Source: Serratia surfactantfaciens (GTDB lineage: Bacteria > Pseudomonadota > Gammaproteobacteria > Enterobacterales > Enterobacteriaceae). From it: a stretch of DNA of 64,000 nt. A program made the position numbers and the translations under genes. Shown here in pieces: positions 52,825 to 62,272 of this stretch (the stretch's first letter is position 1; each line of letters begins with the position of its first letter). The DNA lies in NCBI RefSeq assembly GCF_001642805.2, contig NZ_CP016948.1, positions 3,534,001-3,598,000 on the forward strand. Reading direction: 5' to 3'. The notes under the pieces were generated by a model that made no database searches, was not told the origin of the DNA, and worked only from the letters and a program-made list of their open reading frames with translations.

Positions 52825-53433
52825 ATGCCTTTTCAACCCCAATTCGCGCAGCAGCGCCAAGCCATTCGTCAACTCATTCGCCAACGTCGGCGCGAACTTA
52901 CGCCGGGCCAGCAACGCTTTGCCGCAGAAAAGATAACCGAACGTCTCGTCGCACACGGCCGTATTCAGGCGGCGCACAGCATCGCGGTATTCCTGTCGTT
53001 TGACGGCGAACTCGATACCGGGCCGCTAATCGAGCGTTTGTGGACGCTCGGCAAACGGGTTTACCTGCCGGTGCTGCATCCGTTCAGCCCGGGGCACTTG
53101 CTGTTCCTACGCTATGCGCCGGAAACGCCGCTGGTGCGCAACCGCTTCAATATTCTCGAGCCGCACCTCGATGTGCGCCAGGTGCTGCCGCTGGGCGAGC
53201 TGGACGTGGTGTTGACACCGCTGGTGGCGTTCGATCATACCGGCCAGCGTCTGGGCATGGGCGGCGGCTTTTACGATCGCACCCTGCAAAACTGGCAGAG
53301 CGACGGCCCCTATCCCATCGGCCTGGCCCATGATTGCCAACAGGTGGAAAGCCTGCCGATCGAGCATTGGGATATCCCGCTGCCGGAGATCCTCACCCCG
53401 CTCTGCAGCTGGGCGTGGCGCGAGCCCAAATAG
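52825..53433 (+). CDS. fau: 5-formyltetrahydrofolate cyclo-ligase
   Basis: The 202-residue protein has the family's basic N-terminal helix (IRQLIRQRRRELTPGQQ), the ATP loop near 130-145 (PLVAFDHTGQRLGMGGGFYDRTL) and the VFLSFDGELDT segment near 55. It converts 5-formyl-THF to methenyl-THF. The frame is open to 52729, inside ssrS, but ATG 52825 is the sensible start despite a weak ribosome site. In E. coli ygfA/fau lies directly after 6S RNA. Confidence 0.93.
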   Translation: MPFQPQFAQQRQAIRQLIRQRRRELTPGQQRFAAEKITERLVAHGRIQAAHSIAVFLSFDGELDTGPLIERLWTLGKRVYLPVLHPFSPGHLLFLRYAPETPLVRNRFNILEPHLDVRQVLPLGELDVVLTPLVAFDHTGQRLGMGGGFYDRTLQNWQSDGPYPIGLAHDCQQVESLPIEHWDIPLPEILTPLCSWAWREPK

Positions 53434-53434
53434 C

Positions 53435-53464
53435 AAAAGGCCGGAATCCATCCGGCCTTTTTCT
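53435..53464. terminator. Bidirectional terminator between fau and serA
   Basis: AAAAGGCCGGA pairs with TCCGGCCTTTTT around a short loop. There is a T run on the plus strand and a matching run on the minus strand, so it serves both converging genes. Confidence 0.88.
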
Positions 53465-53486
53465 TTCATTGCGGCATGCCGCCGAA

Positions 53487-54725
53487 TCAGAACAGCAGAC
53501 GGGCGCGAATGGTGCCGTCGATGGCCTTCATGCGCTGCAGCGCGGCGTCGGCGCGCGCGGTTTCCGCTTCGATATCGATCACCACGTAGCCGATTTCCGG
53601 CCCGGTTTGCAGGTACTGCGCGGCGATGTTAACTCCCTCTTCGGCGAAGATCTGGTTAATCTGCGTCAGCACGCCCGGACGGTTTTCATGAATGTGCAGC
53701 AGGCGGCTGGCGTTCGGGCCATGCGCCGGCAGCGACACTTCCGGGAAGTTGACCGCCGACAGCGTCGACCCGTTGTCGGAATACTTCGCCAGTTTGCCGG
53801 CCACTTCGTCGCCGATGTTCTCTTGCGCTTCCTGAGTTGAGCCGCCGATGTGCGGCGTCAGCAGCACGTTGTCGAACTCACACAGCGGCGAGTTGAACGG
53901 ATCGCTGTTGGTCGCCGGTTCTTCCGGGAAGACGTCGATCGCCGCCCCCGCCAGATGATTGCTGGCCAACGCATCGCACAGCGCGGGGATATCCACCACG
54001 GTGCCGCGCGAGGCGTTGATCAGAATGGCGCCCGGTTTCATCAGCGCCAGCTCTTCTGCACCCATCATATTCTTGGTGGCCAGCGTTTCCGGCACGTGCA
54101 GCGTTACCACGTCGCTCATATTGAGCAGATCGGACAGATGGCGCACCTGTTGCGCATTACCCAGCGGCAGCTTGTTCTCGATATCGTAGAAGAACACCTT
54201 CATGCCCAGCCCTTCGGCCAGAATGCCCAGTTGGGTGCCGATATGACCGTAGCCGATGATGCCCAATTTTTTGCCGCGCGCCTCGTAAGAGCCCACGGCC
54301 AGTTTGTGCCACACGCCGCGGTGCGCCTTGGCGTTGGCGGCCGGAATGCCGCGCAGCATCAACAACAGCTCGCCCAGCACCATTTCGGCCACGGATCGGG
54401 TATTGGAGAACGGGGCGTTGAAGACCGGAATACCGCGCTTGGTCGCTGCGTTCAGATCAACCTGGTTGGTGCCGATACAGAAGCAGCCCACCGCCACCAG
54501 CTTTTCTGCGGCGGCGAAGACCTCTTCGGTCAGATGCGTGCGCGATCGGATGCCGACGAAGTGCGCATCGCGGATGGAGGCCTTCAGCGATTCGGTGTCT
54601 AACGCACCCTTGTGGTATTCGATGTTGGTATAACCGGCGGCACGCAGATTGTCTACCGTGCTCTGATGAACCCCTTCCACCAACAGGAATTTAATCCTGT
54701 CTTTCTCCAATGATACTTTTGCCAT
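53487..54725 (-). CDS. serA: D-3-phosphoglycerate dehydrogenase
   Basis: The 412-residue protein has the 2-hydroxyacid dehydrogenase core with NAD motif LGIIGYGHIGTQLG near 155. Catalytic Arg is in NASRGTVVDIPAL, Glu in VFPEEPATN and His in LTPHIGGSTQEA. A C-terminal ACT domain (HENRPGVLTQINQIFAEEGVNI) follows, through which serine inhibits the enzyme. It commits 3-phosphoglycerate to serine, which then supplies glycine for the gcv system also in this window. Confidence 0.97.
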   Translation of the reverse strand: MAKVSLEKDRIKFLLVEGVHQSTVDNLRAAGYTNIEYHKGALDTESLKASIRDAHFVGIRSRTHLTEEVFAAAEKLVAVGCFCIGTNQVDLNAATKRGIPVFNAPFSNTRSVAEMVLGELLLMLRGIPAANAKAHRGVWHKLAVGSYEARGKKLGIIGYGHIGTQLGILAEGLGMKVFFYDIENKLPLGNAQQVRHLSDLLNMSDVVTLHVPETLATKNMMGAEELALMKPGAILINASRGTVVDIPALCDALASNHLAGAAIDVFPEEPATNSDPFNSPLCEFDNVLLTPHIGGSTQEAQENIGDEVAGKLAKYSDNGSTLSAVNFPEVSLPAHGPNASRLLHIHENRPGVLTQINQIFAEEGVNIAAQYLQTGPEIGYVVIDIEAETARADAALQRMKAIDGTIRARLLF

Positions 54726-55018
54726 TTACCCGACCCTATGTTCAGACTTCAGAAGCGGCTGTTGCGACACAGCTCCCATCCAACATAACAAAAATAACGC
54801 GGGCGGCAATACAAACGATTGCCTGCCCGGCAGGACAAGGCGCAGCGTTCCTGGCGGTTTCTGGCAGAAAATGCCATAGGGAAAGTTTTCGGCAGAAGCT
54901 TTGGGGAGTCAGTTTTCACAATGTGACATAAGTCACCAAATTTGCCGCTTTTCAGAAAAGATATTTTAACCGAAGAAATTTTGCGGCCCGGCATGACCGG
55001 GCCACAGGCCATGGCGGC

Positions 55019-55675
55019 TTATTTGACCACTTTCACGCCTTCCGACGTGCCGACCAGCGCCACGTCCGCGCCGCGGTTGGCGAACAGCCCAACGGTCACC
55101 ACGCCGGCGATGCCGTTGATCTTGTTCTCCAGCGCGATGGCGTCGGTGATGACCAGGTTATGCACGTCCAGGATCACGTTGCCGTTGTCGGTCACCACGT
55201 TTTGGCGATACTCCGGCAGGCCGCCCAGTTTCACCAGCTCGCGCGCCACGTAAGAACGCGCCATCGGGATCACTTCCACCGGCAGCGGGAACTTGCCCAA
55301 CACGTCTACCTGTTTGCTGGCGTCGACGATGCAGATGAATTTCTTGGCGATGGCGGCGATGATCTTCTCGCGCGTCAGCGCTGCGCCGCCGCCCTTGATC
55401 ATCTGCATATGGCCATTGATTTCGTCCGCGCCGTCCACGTAGATATCGAGCGAGTCCACTTCATTGCTGTCGAATACGTGGATGCCGAGGCTTTTCAGCT
55501 TGGCGGTGGAGGCGTCGGAGCTGGACACCGCGCCTTCAATCTGGTGCTTGATGGAGCCCAGCGCGTCAATAAAGTGGGAAGCGGTCGAGCCGGTGCCAAC
55601 CCCGACGATGGTGCCCGGCGTTACGTATTCCAGTGCCGCCCAGCCTACCGCTTTTTTCAGTTCGTCCTGCGTCAT
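55019..55675 (-). CDS. rpiA: Ribose-5-phosphate isomerase A
   Basis: The 218-residue protein has [16 protein letters not shown] near 24, the DGADEIN motif near 80 and [12 protein letters not shown] near 93, which carry the active-site residues of RpiA. It interconverts ribose 5-phosphate and ribulose 5-phosphate. The ATG at 55675 has AAGGGA upstream, and the 60-codon extension in the same frame is rejected. A GC-rich hairpin at about 54984-55003 follows the stop. Confidence 0.96.
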   Translation of the reverse strand: MTQDELKKAVGWAALEYVTPGTIVGVGTGSTASHFIDALGSIKHQIEGAVSSSDASTAKLKSLGIHVFDSNEVDSLDIYVDGADEINGHMQMIKGGGAALTREKIIAAIAKKFICIVDASKQVDVLGKFPLPVEVIPMARSYVARELVKLGGLPEYRQNVVTDNGNVILDVHNLVITDAIALENKINGIAGVVTVGLFANRGADVALVGTSEGVKVVK

Positions 55676-55879
55676 AATATGTCCCTTGCCTCTGTACGAA
55701 AACGTGTGCGTATTATAGGGTAAAACGCTGTTTTTCACGCCGGCAGGATCACACTTATTTACCGCATCCCGCATTTTTACCCGCTTTGCGGCGAGTTGGT
55801 GGCGTGATTTTTCCACCTGCGCCGCGCGCAAAATGTGGCATAGTGCCGGTATCATTCTAATTTAAGGGATATCTTTCCG

Positions 55880-56773
55880 ATGAAACGCCCAGACTATCGT
55901 ACGCTGCAAGCGCTGGACGCGGTGATCCGTGAGCGCGGCTTCGAGCGCGCCGCTCAAAAACTCTGCATCACGCAATCGGCGGTATCCCAACGCATCAAAC
56001 AGCTGGAAAACCTGTTCGGCCAGCCGCTATTGGTCCGTACCGTGCCGCCGCGCCCGACCGAACAAGGGCAAAAGCTGCTGGCGTTGCTGCATCAGGTGGA
56101 GCTGCTGGAAGAAGAGTGGCTTGGCAACGACACCGGCGTCGATACGCCGCTGCTGCTGTCGCTGGCGGTCAACGCCGACAGTCTGGCGACCTGGCTGCTG
56201 CCGGCGCTGAAACCGGTGCTGGCGGACTCCCCCATTCGTCTGAATCTGCAGGTGGAAGATGAAACCCGTACCCAGGAGCGGTTGCGCCGCGGTGAAGTGG
56301 TGGGGGCGGTGAGTATTCAGCCGCAGCCGCTGCCGAGCTGCCTGGTGGATCGGCTGGGGGCGCTGGACTACCTGTTCGTGGCCTCCAGCGGCTTCGCCGA
56401 GCGCTACTTCCCCAACGGCGTCACCCGTTCCGCGCTGCTGAAAGCACCGGCGGTGGCCTTCGACCATCTCGACGACATGCACCAGGCGTTCCTGCAGCAG
56501 AACTTCGATCTGTCGCCGGGCAGCGTGCCCTGCCACATCGTGAACTCATCGGAAGCCTTCGTGCAGCTGGCACGCCAGGGCACCACCTGCTGTATGATCC
56601 CGCATCTGCAGATCGAAAAGGAGCTGGAATCCGGTGAACTGATCGACCTGACGCCGGGGCTGTACCAGCGCCGCATGCTGTACTGGCACCGCTTCGCGCC
56701 GGAAAGCCGCATGATGCGTAAAGTGACCGATGCGTTGCTGGAACACGGTCACCAGGTGCTGCGCCAGGATTAA
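55880..56773 (+). CDS. argP: LysR-family regulator ArgP (IciA)
   Basis: The 297-residue protein has an N-terminal LysR helix-turn-helix ([20 protein letters not shown] near 20-40) and a periplasmic-binding-like effector domain. ArgP binds lysine or arginine and activates argO, which lies about 1 kb downstream on the opposite strand here. It diverges from rpiA as in E. coli. Confidence 0.95.
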   Translation: MKRPDYRTLQALDAVIRERGFERAAQKLCITQSAVSQRIKQLENLFGQPLLVRTVPPRPTEQGQKLLALLHQVELLEEEWLGNDTGVDTPLLLSLAVNADSLATWLLPALKPVLADSPIRLNLQVEDETRTQERLRRGEVVGAVSIQPQPLPSCLVDRLGALDYLFVASSGFAERYFPNGVTRSALLKAPAVAFDHLDDMHQAFLQQNFDLSPGSVPCHIVNSSEAFVQLARQGTTCCMIPHLQIEKELESGELIDLTPGLYQRRMLYWHRFAPESRMMRKVTDALLEHGHQVLRQD

Positions 56774-56780
56774 AACGAAA

Positions 56781-56805
56781 AAAGGTTCGCCGCAGCGAAC
56801 CTTTT
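56781..56805. terminator. Terminator between argP and yggE
   Basis: AAAGGTTCGC pairs with GCGAACCTTT around CGCA, with A and T runs on the two flanks. It can serve both converging genes. Confidence 0.85.
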
Positions 56806-56821
56806 CTTCAATACCACACCT

Positions 56822-57553
56822 TTACTGCGCGGCGTTGCGCTGCAGCTCGAACACCACATCCACCTGATCGTCGAAGTGAATGCTTTGCTGTTCATAGGTC
56901 TGCGCCGCATCGCTTTCCGCCGCCGCACCGGCCGCCTTATACATCCGCGCCACCGGCATCGGCTGGTAGTTGGCGACCCGATAGCGAATGCTGTACACCG
57001 GCCCCAGCTTGGCGTGGAAGCCTTTGGCCAGGGATTCGGCCTGTTGAATCGCGTTCTCGATCGCTTTTTGCCGCGCCTGTTCGCGATACACGTCCGGCTT
57101 GGCGACGCCCAACTCCACCGCACGGATCTCGTTCAGGCCGGATTTCAACGCGCCGTCCAGCAGCTCGTTCAGCTTGTCCAACTGGCGCAGCGTCACCTGC
57201 ACCTGGCGCACCGCACGGTAGCCCTTCAGCACCGACTCGCCGGTTTTCAGGTAGTCGTATTCCGGCTGGGTGCGCAGGTTGGCGGCGCTGATGTCTTTCT
57301 TCTCGATGTTATTTTTCTGCAGGAAATCAAAGTACTGCGCCACGCGCTCATCCACCTGCTTCTTCGCCTGAGCGGCGTCTTTGGAGGAAACGCTCACTTC
57401 GATCGCCAGGGTGGCGATGTCCGGCGTGGCGTCCACGCTGGCGGTGCCGGAGGTGACGACATGCGGCCCTTCAGGCACTTCGGCCGCCTGCAGCGCCATC
57501 GGTAACGTCCCTAATCCGACCATTGCGGCCATAGCCAATGCTTTTAGCTTCAC
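56822..57553 (-). CDS. yggE: Periplasmic SIMPL-domain protein YggE
   Basis: The 243-residue protein has a signal peptide (MKLKALAMAAMVGLGTLPMALQA) and a SIMPL/DUF541 domain with VTSGTASVDATPDIATLAIEV-type N-terminal strands and the YDYLKTGESVLKGYRA segment. E. coli YggE is linked to reduced oxidative stress; its mechanism is unknown. It lies between argP and argO as in E. coli. Confidence 0.92.
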   Translation of the reverse strand: MKLKALAMAAMVGLGTLPMALQAAEVPEGPHVVTSGTASVDATPDIATLAIEVSVSSKDAAQAKKQVDERVAQYFDFLQKNNIEKKDISAANLRTQPEYDYLKTGESVLKGYRAVRQVQVTLRQLDKLNELLDGALKSGLNEIRAVELGVAKPDVYREQARQKAIENAIQQAESLAKGFHAKLGPVYSIRYRVANYQPMPVARMYKAAGAAAESDAAQTYEQQSIHFDDQVDVVFELQRNAAQ

Positions 57554-57674
57554 AGTGTCTCCTTAATGACAGGCTGTCTCTGATCGCCGGCTTTTCCCCG
57601 TGAGAACCGCCGGATTCCTGGCATCAAACGTAGCATATCGCGCGGCGTTTTGAATTCGGATTAGTGACAAATTC

Positions 57675-58292
57675 TTATAAATTTGCCCCCTGCCAGGCCA
57701 GCTGCAGCGCGATGCCCCACATCACCAGCCCGACCAGCGCATTGATGATGCGCTGCGCCCGCTGCGTGTTCAGCCAGGGCGCCAGCCAGGAGGCCAACAG
57801 CGCCAGCCCGAAGAACCACACGACCGATGCGCTGACCGCGCCGAGCGCAAACCAGGAACGCACGTCCGCCGTCAGCTGCCCACCCAGGCTGCCGAGCACC
57901 ACGAAGGTGTCCAGATAAACGTGCGGGTTCAGCCAGGTGACCGCCAGCATGGTGACCACGATGCGCCAGCGGCTCTGCGCCAGCTCTTGCGCCGCAGCCT
58001 GCGCCGGCTGCGGACTGAAGGCGGAACGGAACGCGCCCCAGCCGTACCACAGCAGAAACGCCACCCCGCCCCAGGTCACCAGCGCCAGCAGCAGCGGCGA
58101 ACGGGTCAGCAATGCGCTGCCGCCGAAGATGCCGGCGCAGATCAGCACGATATCGCTCAACGCGCACAGCGCGGCGATCATTAAATGGTACTGACGCCGA
58201 ATGCCCTGATTCATCACGAATACGTTCTGCGGGCCCAGCGGCAGGATCATGGCGGCGCTCAGGGCAAAACCCTGCAGGAAGACGGATAACAT
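57675..58292 (-). CDS. argO: Arginine exporter ArgO
   Basis: The 205-residue LysE-family protein has six membrane helices and the family start [23 protein letters not shown] at 8-30, plus the [16 protein letters not shown] segment near 120. It exports arginine, and canavanine, under ArgP control. ATG 58292 has GAGGAA upstream and is preferred over the ATG 21 codons earlier. Confidence 0.94.
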   Translation of the reverse strand: MLSVFLQGFALSAAMILPLGPQNVFVMNQGIRRQYHLMIAALCALSDIVLICAGIFGGSALLTRSPLLLALVTWGGVAFLLWYGWGAFRSAFSPQPAQAAAQELAQSRWRIVVTMLAVTWLNPHVYLDTFVVLGSLGGQLTADVRSWFALGAVSASVVWFFGLALLASWLAPWLNTQRAQRIINALVGLVMWGIALQLAWQGANL

Positions 58293-58501
58293 GGGGATTC
58301 CTCGAATGATAAAAGGCGCCGGACGAGGGCGCGAATCGGTCAACACGCGCATCATACGAGGAAGCGATCATTAGGTGAAATTGATGTTTCTAATCAAGTA
58401 TCAGAAGCGCTAATACTCCAACCGGCGGGATTGCGCCGTCAAATTCGCCCATCGGCGAAAAATTCGCTATCATCCGCTCCCCCTCACCAGCCGGCCGCAC
58501 G

Positions 58502-59200
58502 ATGTCTACGATTATCGATACCTTCATCGCCCCGCCATGTCATGACCAGATAGAGATCCTCTATCAGGACGCTCATCTGGCGCTGATCAATAAGCCGGCC
58601 GGGCTGCTCAGCCTTTCGGGCAAGAATCCGCAAAATCTCGATTCGGTGCACCATCGGCTGGTGCAGCTCTTACCCGGCTGCACTTTGGTGCATCGTCTGG
58701 ATTTCGGCACGTCCGGCTTGATGGTGGTGGCCCGCAATAGGGCCGTCAACGCCGCGCTCTGCCGACAGTTCAGCGAACGCACCGTCAGCAAAGTGTACAG
58801 CGCGCTGCTCTGCGGCCATCTGGCGGATAACGAAGGAGTGATAGACGCGGCGATCGCCAAAGATCCGGCGCTGTTCCCGCTGATGTCGATTTGCGCCCTT
58901 CACGGCAAGCCCGCCCGTTCCCGCTATCGGGTCGTCGAGCGTTTTTATCGTATCGTGGAGGATGGGACATCGCTGCCGCTGACGCGGGTGCAGCTCACCC
59001 CGGAGACCGGGCGCACCCATCAGCTGCGTATTCACAGCCGGCAGTTGGGCCACCCTATTTTAGGCTGCGATCTGTATGGCGGCCGCCTGCTACCGGGCAC
59101 CGAACAGACGCCGCGGCTGATGCTGCACGCCAGCGAACTGGATTTTGTGCACCCCATCAGCGGAGAACGGATAACCGCTCGTCACGCCGCGCCGTTCTGA
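58502..59200 (+). CDS. RluA-family RNA pseudouridine synthase
   Basis: The 232-residue protein has the catalytic motif LVHRLDFGTSGLMVVA near 61-76 with its Asp, and the later LTPETGRTHQLRIHSRQLGHPILGCDLYG block typical of RluA-family enzymes. It lacks an S4 domain. The target could be rRNA or tRNA. The first 18 residues vary from relatives. Confidence 0.85.
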   Translation: MSTIIDTFIAPPCHDQIEILYQDAHLALINKPAGLLSLSGKNPQNLDSVHHRLVQLLPGCTLVHRLDFGTSGLMVVARNRAVNAALCRQFSERTVSKVYSALLCGHLADNEGVIDAAIAKDPALFPLMSICALHGKPARSRYRVVERFYRIVEDGTSLPLTRVQLTPETGRTHQLRIHSRQLGHPILGCDLYGGRLLPGTEQTPRLMLHASELDFVHPISGERITARHAAPF

Positions 59201-59207
59201 ACGCGGC

Positions 59208-59747
59208 TTACCACATCAAATCGTCGGGCACTTTAAAGTCGGCGTACGGATCGTCTTCATCCTGCTCTTCCTGACTCAGCGCGCTGTGCAGCACAATGCT
59301 GGCCGCATCGCGCTGCGCGATTTTATCGGCGACGCTGGCGGGGATAATCGCGTATTCACACTCTTCGCGGTTCTCGACCACCAAGCGTGCGATGGCAAGA
59401 CGGCCATTGATCAGCTGGGTCTGGGTCGCTTTATCCACCAGGATTTTCTTGATCAGGTTGCCGTCGGTGAAGTTAAAACCGATATCGCCTTTCGCCAGGA
59501 CGATGCGGTTCATCTCGATCAGTTGCTTCACCTGCGCTTTGTATTCTTTGGACAGCGCGGCTTGCTTTTGCTGCTCGCTCAGCTGCTTATCGCGTTCAAG
59601 CTGCGCCTTTTTATTCTCTTCCACCGCCTCTCTGGCCTCACGGGCCTGAACGCGTGATTTTTTAGCCGTTCTTTGGACTTTGGCCATTTTCTTGCTGGTT
59701 ACCAAGCCCGCTTTGAGCATCTGCTCTTGTAAGGTGAGTTTTGTCAT
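59208..59747 (-). CDS. yaiL: DUF2058 family protein YaiL
   Basis: The 179-residue protein has a highly charged, Lys/Arg/Glu-rich N-terminal helix (about 15-80) and the DUF2058 C-terminal domain with YAIIPASVADKIAQRD and a closing DDPYADFKVPDDLMW. E. coli YaiL is nucleoid- or RNA-associated; its function is unclear. The start MTKLTLQEQML at 59747 is chosen by family pattern. The upstream 50 codons in frame look non-coding. Confidence 0.85.
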   Translation of the reverse strand: MTKLTLQEQMLKAGLVTSKKMAKVQRTAKKSRVQAREAREAVEENKKAQLERDKQLSEQQKQAALSKEYKAQVKQLIEMNRIVLAKGDIGFNFTDGNLIKKILVDKATQTQLINGRLAIARLVVENREECEYAIIPASVADKIAQRDAASIVLHSALSQEEQDEDDPYADFKVPDDLMW

Positions 59748-60065
59748 GTTCGTGTCTGAAGCCGTGGGGTCATGGTGGGGATTATACCCGTAATGTTTCA
59801 GGCTGCACCAGCTTGCCGCCTCGGCGCATAAGGCGGTTTGCGCGGCCGGATCGCGGCGGAAAACTGCCTGATGCGCCAGATCATGAACGCGGCTCATGTG
59901 GTAATGAAATTAAGTCTCTTTCACTCCCCTCGGGACTCTGGCAAAAATAGACCTCATTAACGACAGACAATATGAAAGCGGCTGAATAAAAAAATATAAA
60001 AACAACTAATTGATAAAAATAGATAAAACCAGCCCTCATATCATATAACAGGATGCTATAAGACG

Positions 60066-61043
60066 ATGAATAAAGACTTTACCTTTACGATTAAGAGCAG
60101 TTCTTTCAATGAAGATTATAACCCTTCTGAAAGTACGCGTATCACCACCAACTTTGCCAATTTGGCCAGAGGGGAAAACCGCCGGGAGAACCTGCGCAAT
60201 ACGTTGGTGATGATTGACAATCGCTTCAATACGTTGGCGCATTGGGATAACCCCAAGGCCGATCGTTATTCGGTCGAGCTGGAAATCATCTCGGTTGAGA
60301 TGCGCATTGAAGATCACGGCGCCAGCTTTCCGGTGATCGAAATCCTGAAGACCAACATTATTGATAAAAAAACGCAAAAGCGTATCGAGGGTATCGTCGG
60401 GAACAATTTCTCGTCTTACGTGCGTGATTATGATTTTAGCGTCTTGCTGCCGGCGCATAACCAAAACGCAGCGGAGTTCAACATTCCGGATGACTTCGGC
60501 GATTTGCACGGCAATATCTTTAAGCATTTCGTCAATTCAAAGGCATACCATGAAAACTTTAGCAAACCGCCGGTGATCTGCCTCAGCGTGTCCAGCAAAG
60601 ACACCTATCATCGGACGGGCAATCACCACCCGGTATTGGGTGACGAATACCGCCAAGACGGCGCTTCGTTGACCGACCGGTATTTCAAGAAAATGGGCCT
60701 GCAGGTGCGTTATTTCATGCCGAAAAATAGCGTCGCGCCCCTGGCCTTTTATTTCCCCGGTGATTTGCTGAGCGATTACACCGACCTTGAGCTGATTGGC
60801 ACCATCAGCACGATGGAGACCTTCCAAAAAATCTATCGGCCTGAAATTTACAATGCCAATTCGGCGGCGGGGCAATGTTATCAGCCAAGCCTGAATAACC
60901 AGGACTATTCATTAACCAAGATTGTTTATGATCGCGAAGAGCGTAGCCAGTTAGCGATTGAGCAGGGGAAATTCACGGAAGAGCAATTTATCAAACCCTA
61001 CAAGCCTATTCTTGAGCAGTGGTCTGCTCACTACGCGCTTTGA
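60066..61043 (+). CDS. mesX: DUF1852 protein, partner of methionine synthase MesD (MesX)
   Basis: The 325-residue soluble protein matches the DUF1852 family, which is found almost always beside a short MetE-like gene. Published work on core methionine synthases showed that the MesD family needs a DUF1852 protein and oxygen to make methionine without methyl-folate or cobalamin. Features seen here are an N-terminal FTIKSSSFNEDYNPSESTRITTNFANL-type segment and scattered His/Asp residues, but no known cofactor motif. An AT-rich leader precedes it, and mesD starts 25 bases after its stop. Confidence 0.82.
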   Translation: MNKDFTFTIKSSSFNEDYNPSESTRITTNFANLARGENRRENLRNTLVMIDNRFNTLAHWDNPKADRYSVELEIISVEMRIEDHGASFPVIEILKTNIIDKKTQKRIEGIVGNNFSSYVRDYDFSVLLPAHNQNAAEFNIPDDFGDLHGNIFKHFVNSKAYHENFSKPPVICLSVSSKDTYHRTGNHHPVLGDEYRQDGASLTDRYFKKMGLQVRYFMPKNSVAPLAFYFPGDLLSDYTDLELIGTISTMETFQKIYRPEIYNANSAAGQCYQPSLNNQDYSLTKIVYDREERSQLAIEQGKFTEEQFIKPYKPILEQWSAHYAL

Positions 61044-61068
61044 TTAACTCAAATACAGGTCATCCATC

Positions 61069-62100
61069 ATGAAAATATTGCTCCCTACATCGACCGCCGG
61101 CAGCTTGCCCAAACCTTCCTGGCTGGCCCAACCGGAAACCCTGTGGTCGCCCTGGAAATTGCAGAATGAAGAATTAATCGAAGGGAAACAGGACGCCCTG
61201 CGTTTATCGCTGGCGGAGCAACAGTTGGCCGGCATCGACATCGTCAGCGATGGCGAGCAAACGCGTCAGCATTTCGTCACGACGTTCATTGAGCACCTCA
61301 GCGGCGTCGATTTCGAGCAACGCCAGGTGGTGAAAATCCGTAATCGCTATGATGCAAGTGTTCCGACCGTGGTGGGTGCGGTCGAGCGTCAAAAGCCCGT
61401 TTTCGTTGAAGACGCCAAATTTTTACGCCAGCTGACCAAGCAGCCGATTAAATGGGCCCTGCCGGGGCCGATGACCATGATCGACACGCTCTATGACAAC
61501 CACTATAAAAGCCGTGAAAAATTGGCCTGGGAATTCGCCAAGATCCTCAATCAGGAAGCCAAAGAGCTCGAGGCCGCCGGCGTCGACATCATTCAGTTTG
61601 ATGAGCCCGCCTTTAATGTGTTCTTTGACGAAGTGAATGACTGGGGCATCGCCGCCCTGGAAAGGGCCATCGAAGGGCTGAAGTGCGAAACGGCGGTGCA
61701 TATCTGCTATGGGTACGGCATTAAAGCCAATACCGACTGGAAGAAGACGCTGGGTTCAGAGTGGCGGCAATATGAAGAGGCGTTTCCTAAACTGCAAACG
61801 TCTAATATCGATATCATCTCGCTGGAATGCCATAACTCGCACGTGCCTATGGACCTGCTTGAACTGATCCGCGGTAAAAAGGTGATGGTCGGCGCCATTG
61901 ACGTGGCGAATCATGCCGTCGAGACGCCTGAAGAAGTGGCCGCTACGTTGCGTAAGGCGCTGCAGTTTGTCGATGCCGACAAGCTCTATCCGTCGACCAA
62001 CTGCGGCATGGCCCCTCTGCCTCGTCAGGTCGCCCGCGGCAAGCTGAATGCCTTAAGTGCAGGCGCCGAGATCGTGCGCCGGGAACTGTTGGCCAAATAA
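61069..62100 (+). CDS. mesD: Folate-independent core methionine synthase MesD (MetE C-domain-like)
   Basis: The 343-residue protein corresponds to only the catalytic half of MetE. The zinc ligands are visible as H211 and C213 (AVHICYG), E253 (ISLECHNSH) and C312 (PSTNCGMAPL). It lacks the N-terminal half required for polyglutamyl-methyl-folate binding, as expected of MesA-MesD families. It methylates homocysteine using an unidentified donor, apparently supplied with the help of the DUF1852 partner upstream. The pair would give a route to methionine additional to MetE/MetH elsewhere in the genome. Confidence 0.85.
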   Translation: MKILLPTSTAGSLPKPSWLAQPETLWSPWKLQNEELIEGKQDALRLSLAEQQLAGIDIVSDGEQTRQHFVTTFIEHLSGVDFEQRQVVKIRNRYDASVPTVVGAVERQKPVFVEDAKFLRQLTKQPIKWALPGPMTMIDTLYDNHYKSREKLAWEFAKILNQEAKELEAAGVDIIQFDEPAFNVFFDEVNDWGIAALERAIEGLKCETAVHICYGYGIKANTDWKKTLGSEWRQYEEAFPKLQTSNIDIISLECHNSHVPMDLLELIRGKKVMVGAIDVANHAVETPEEVAATLRKALQFVDADKLYPSTNCGMAPLPRQVARGKLNALSAGAEIVRRELLAK

Positions 62101-62272
62101 CCTTGCCAAGCGCCCGCCACAGGTACCTCCTGCGGCGGGCGATGATCATCGACGCCCTCTCCCCGCAACGCCCCCCCTCTGGTGTATACTCGGGTTTCTA
62201 CGCGATGCCAGCCACAGCGGCCTGAACGGCCCCTCAGCCAGCCCACAACAGCTTAATAACAGTGGAACCCTC

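Noticed and set aside
54984..55003. Intrinsic terminator after rpiA
   Set aside because: The GGCCCGG/CCGGGCC stem is good but lacks a T run on the minus strand, so it is mentioned only under rpiA.
59898..60065. MetJ or MetR boxes before mesX
   Set aside because: AGAC- and TGAA/TTCA-like words occur, but none has the spacing or repetition of a real MetJ or MetR site.
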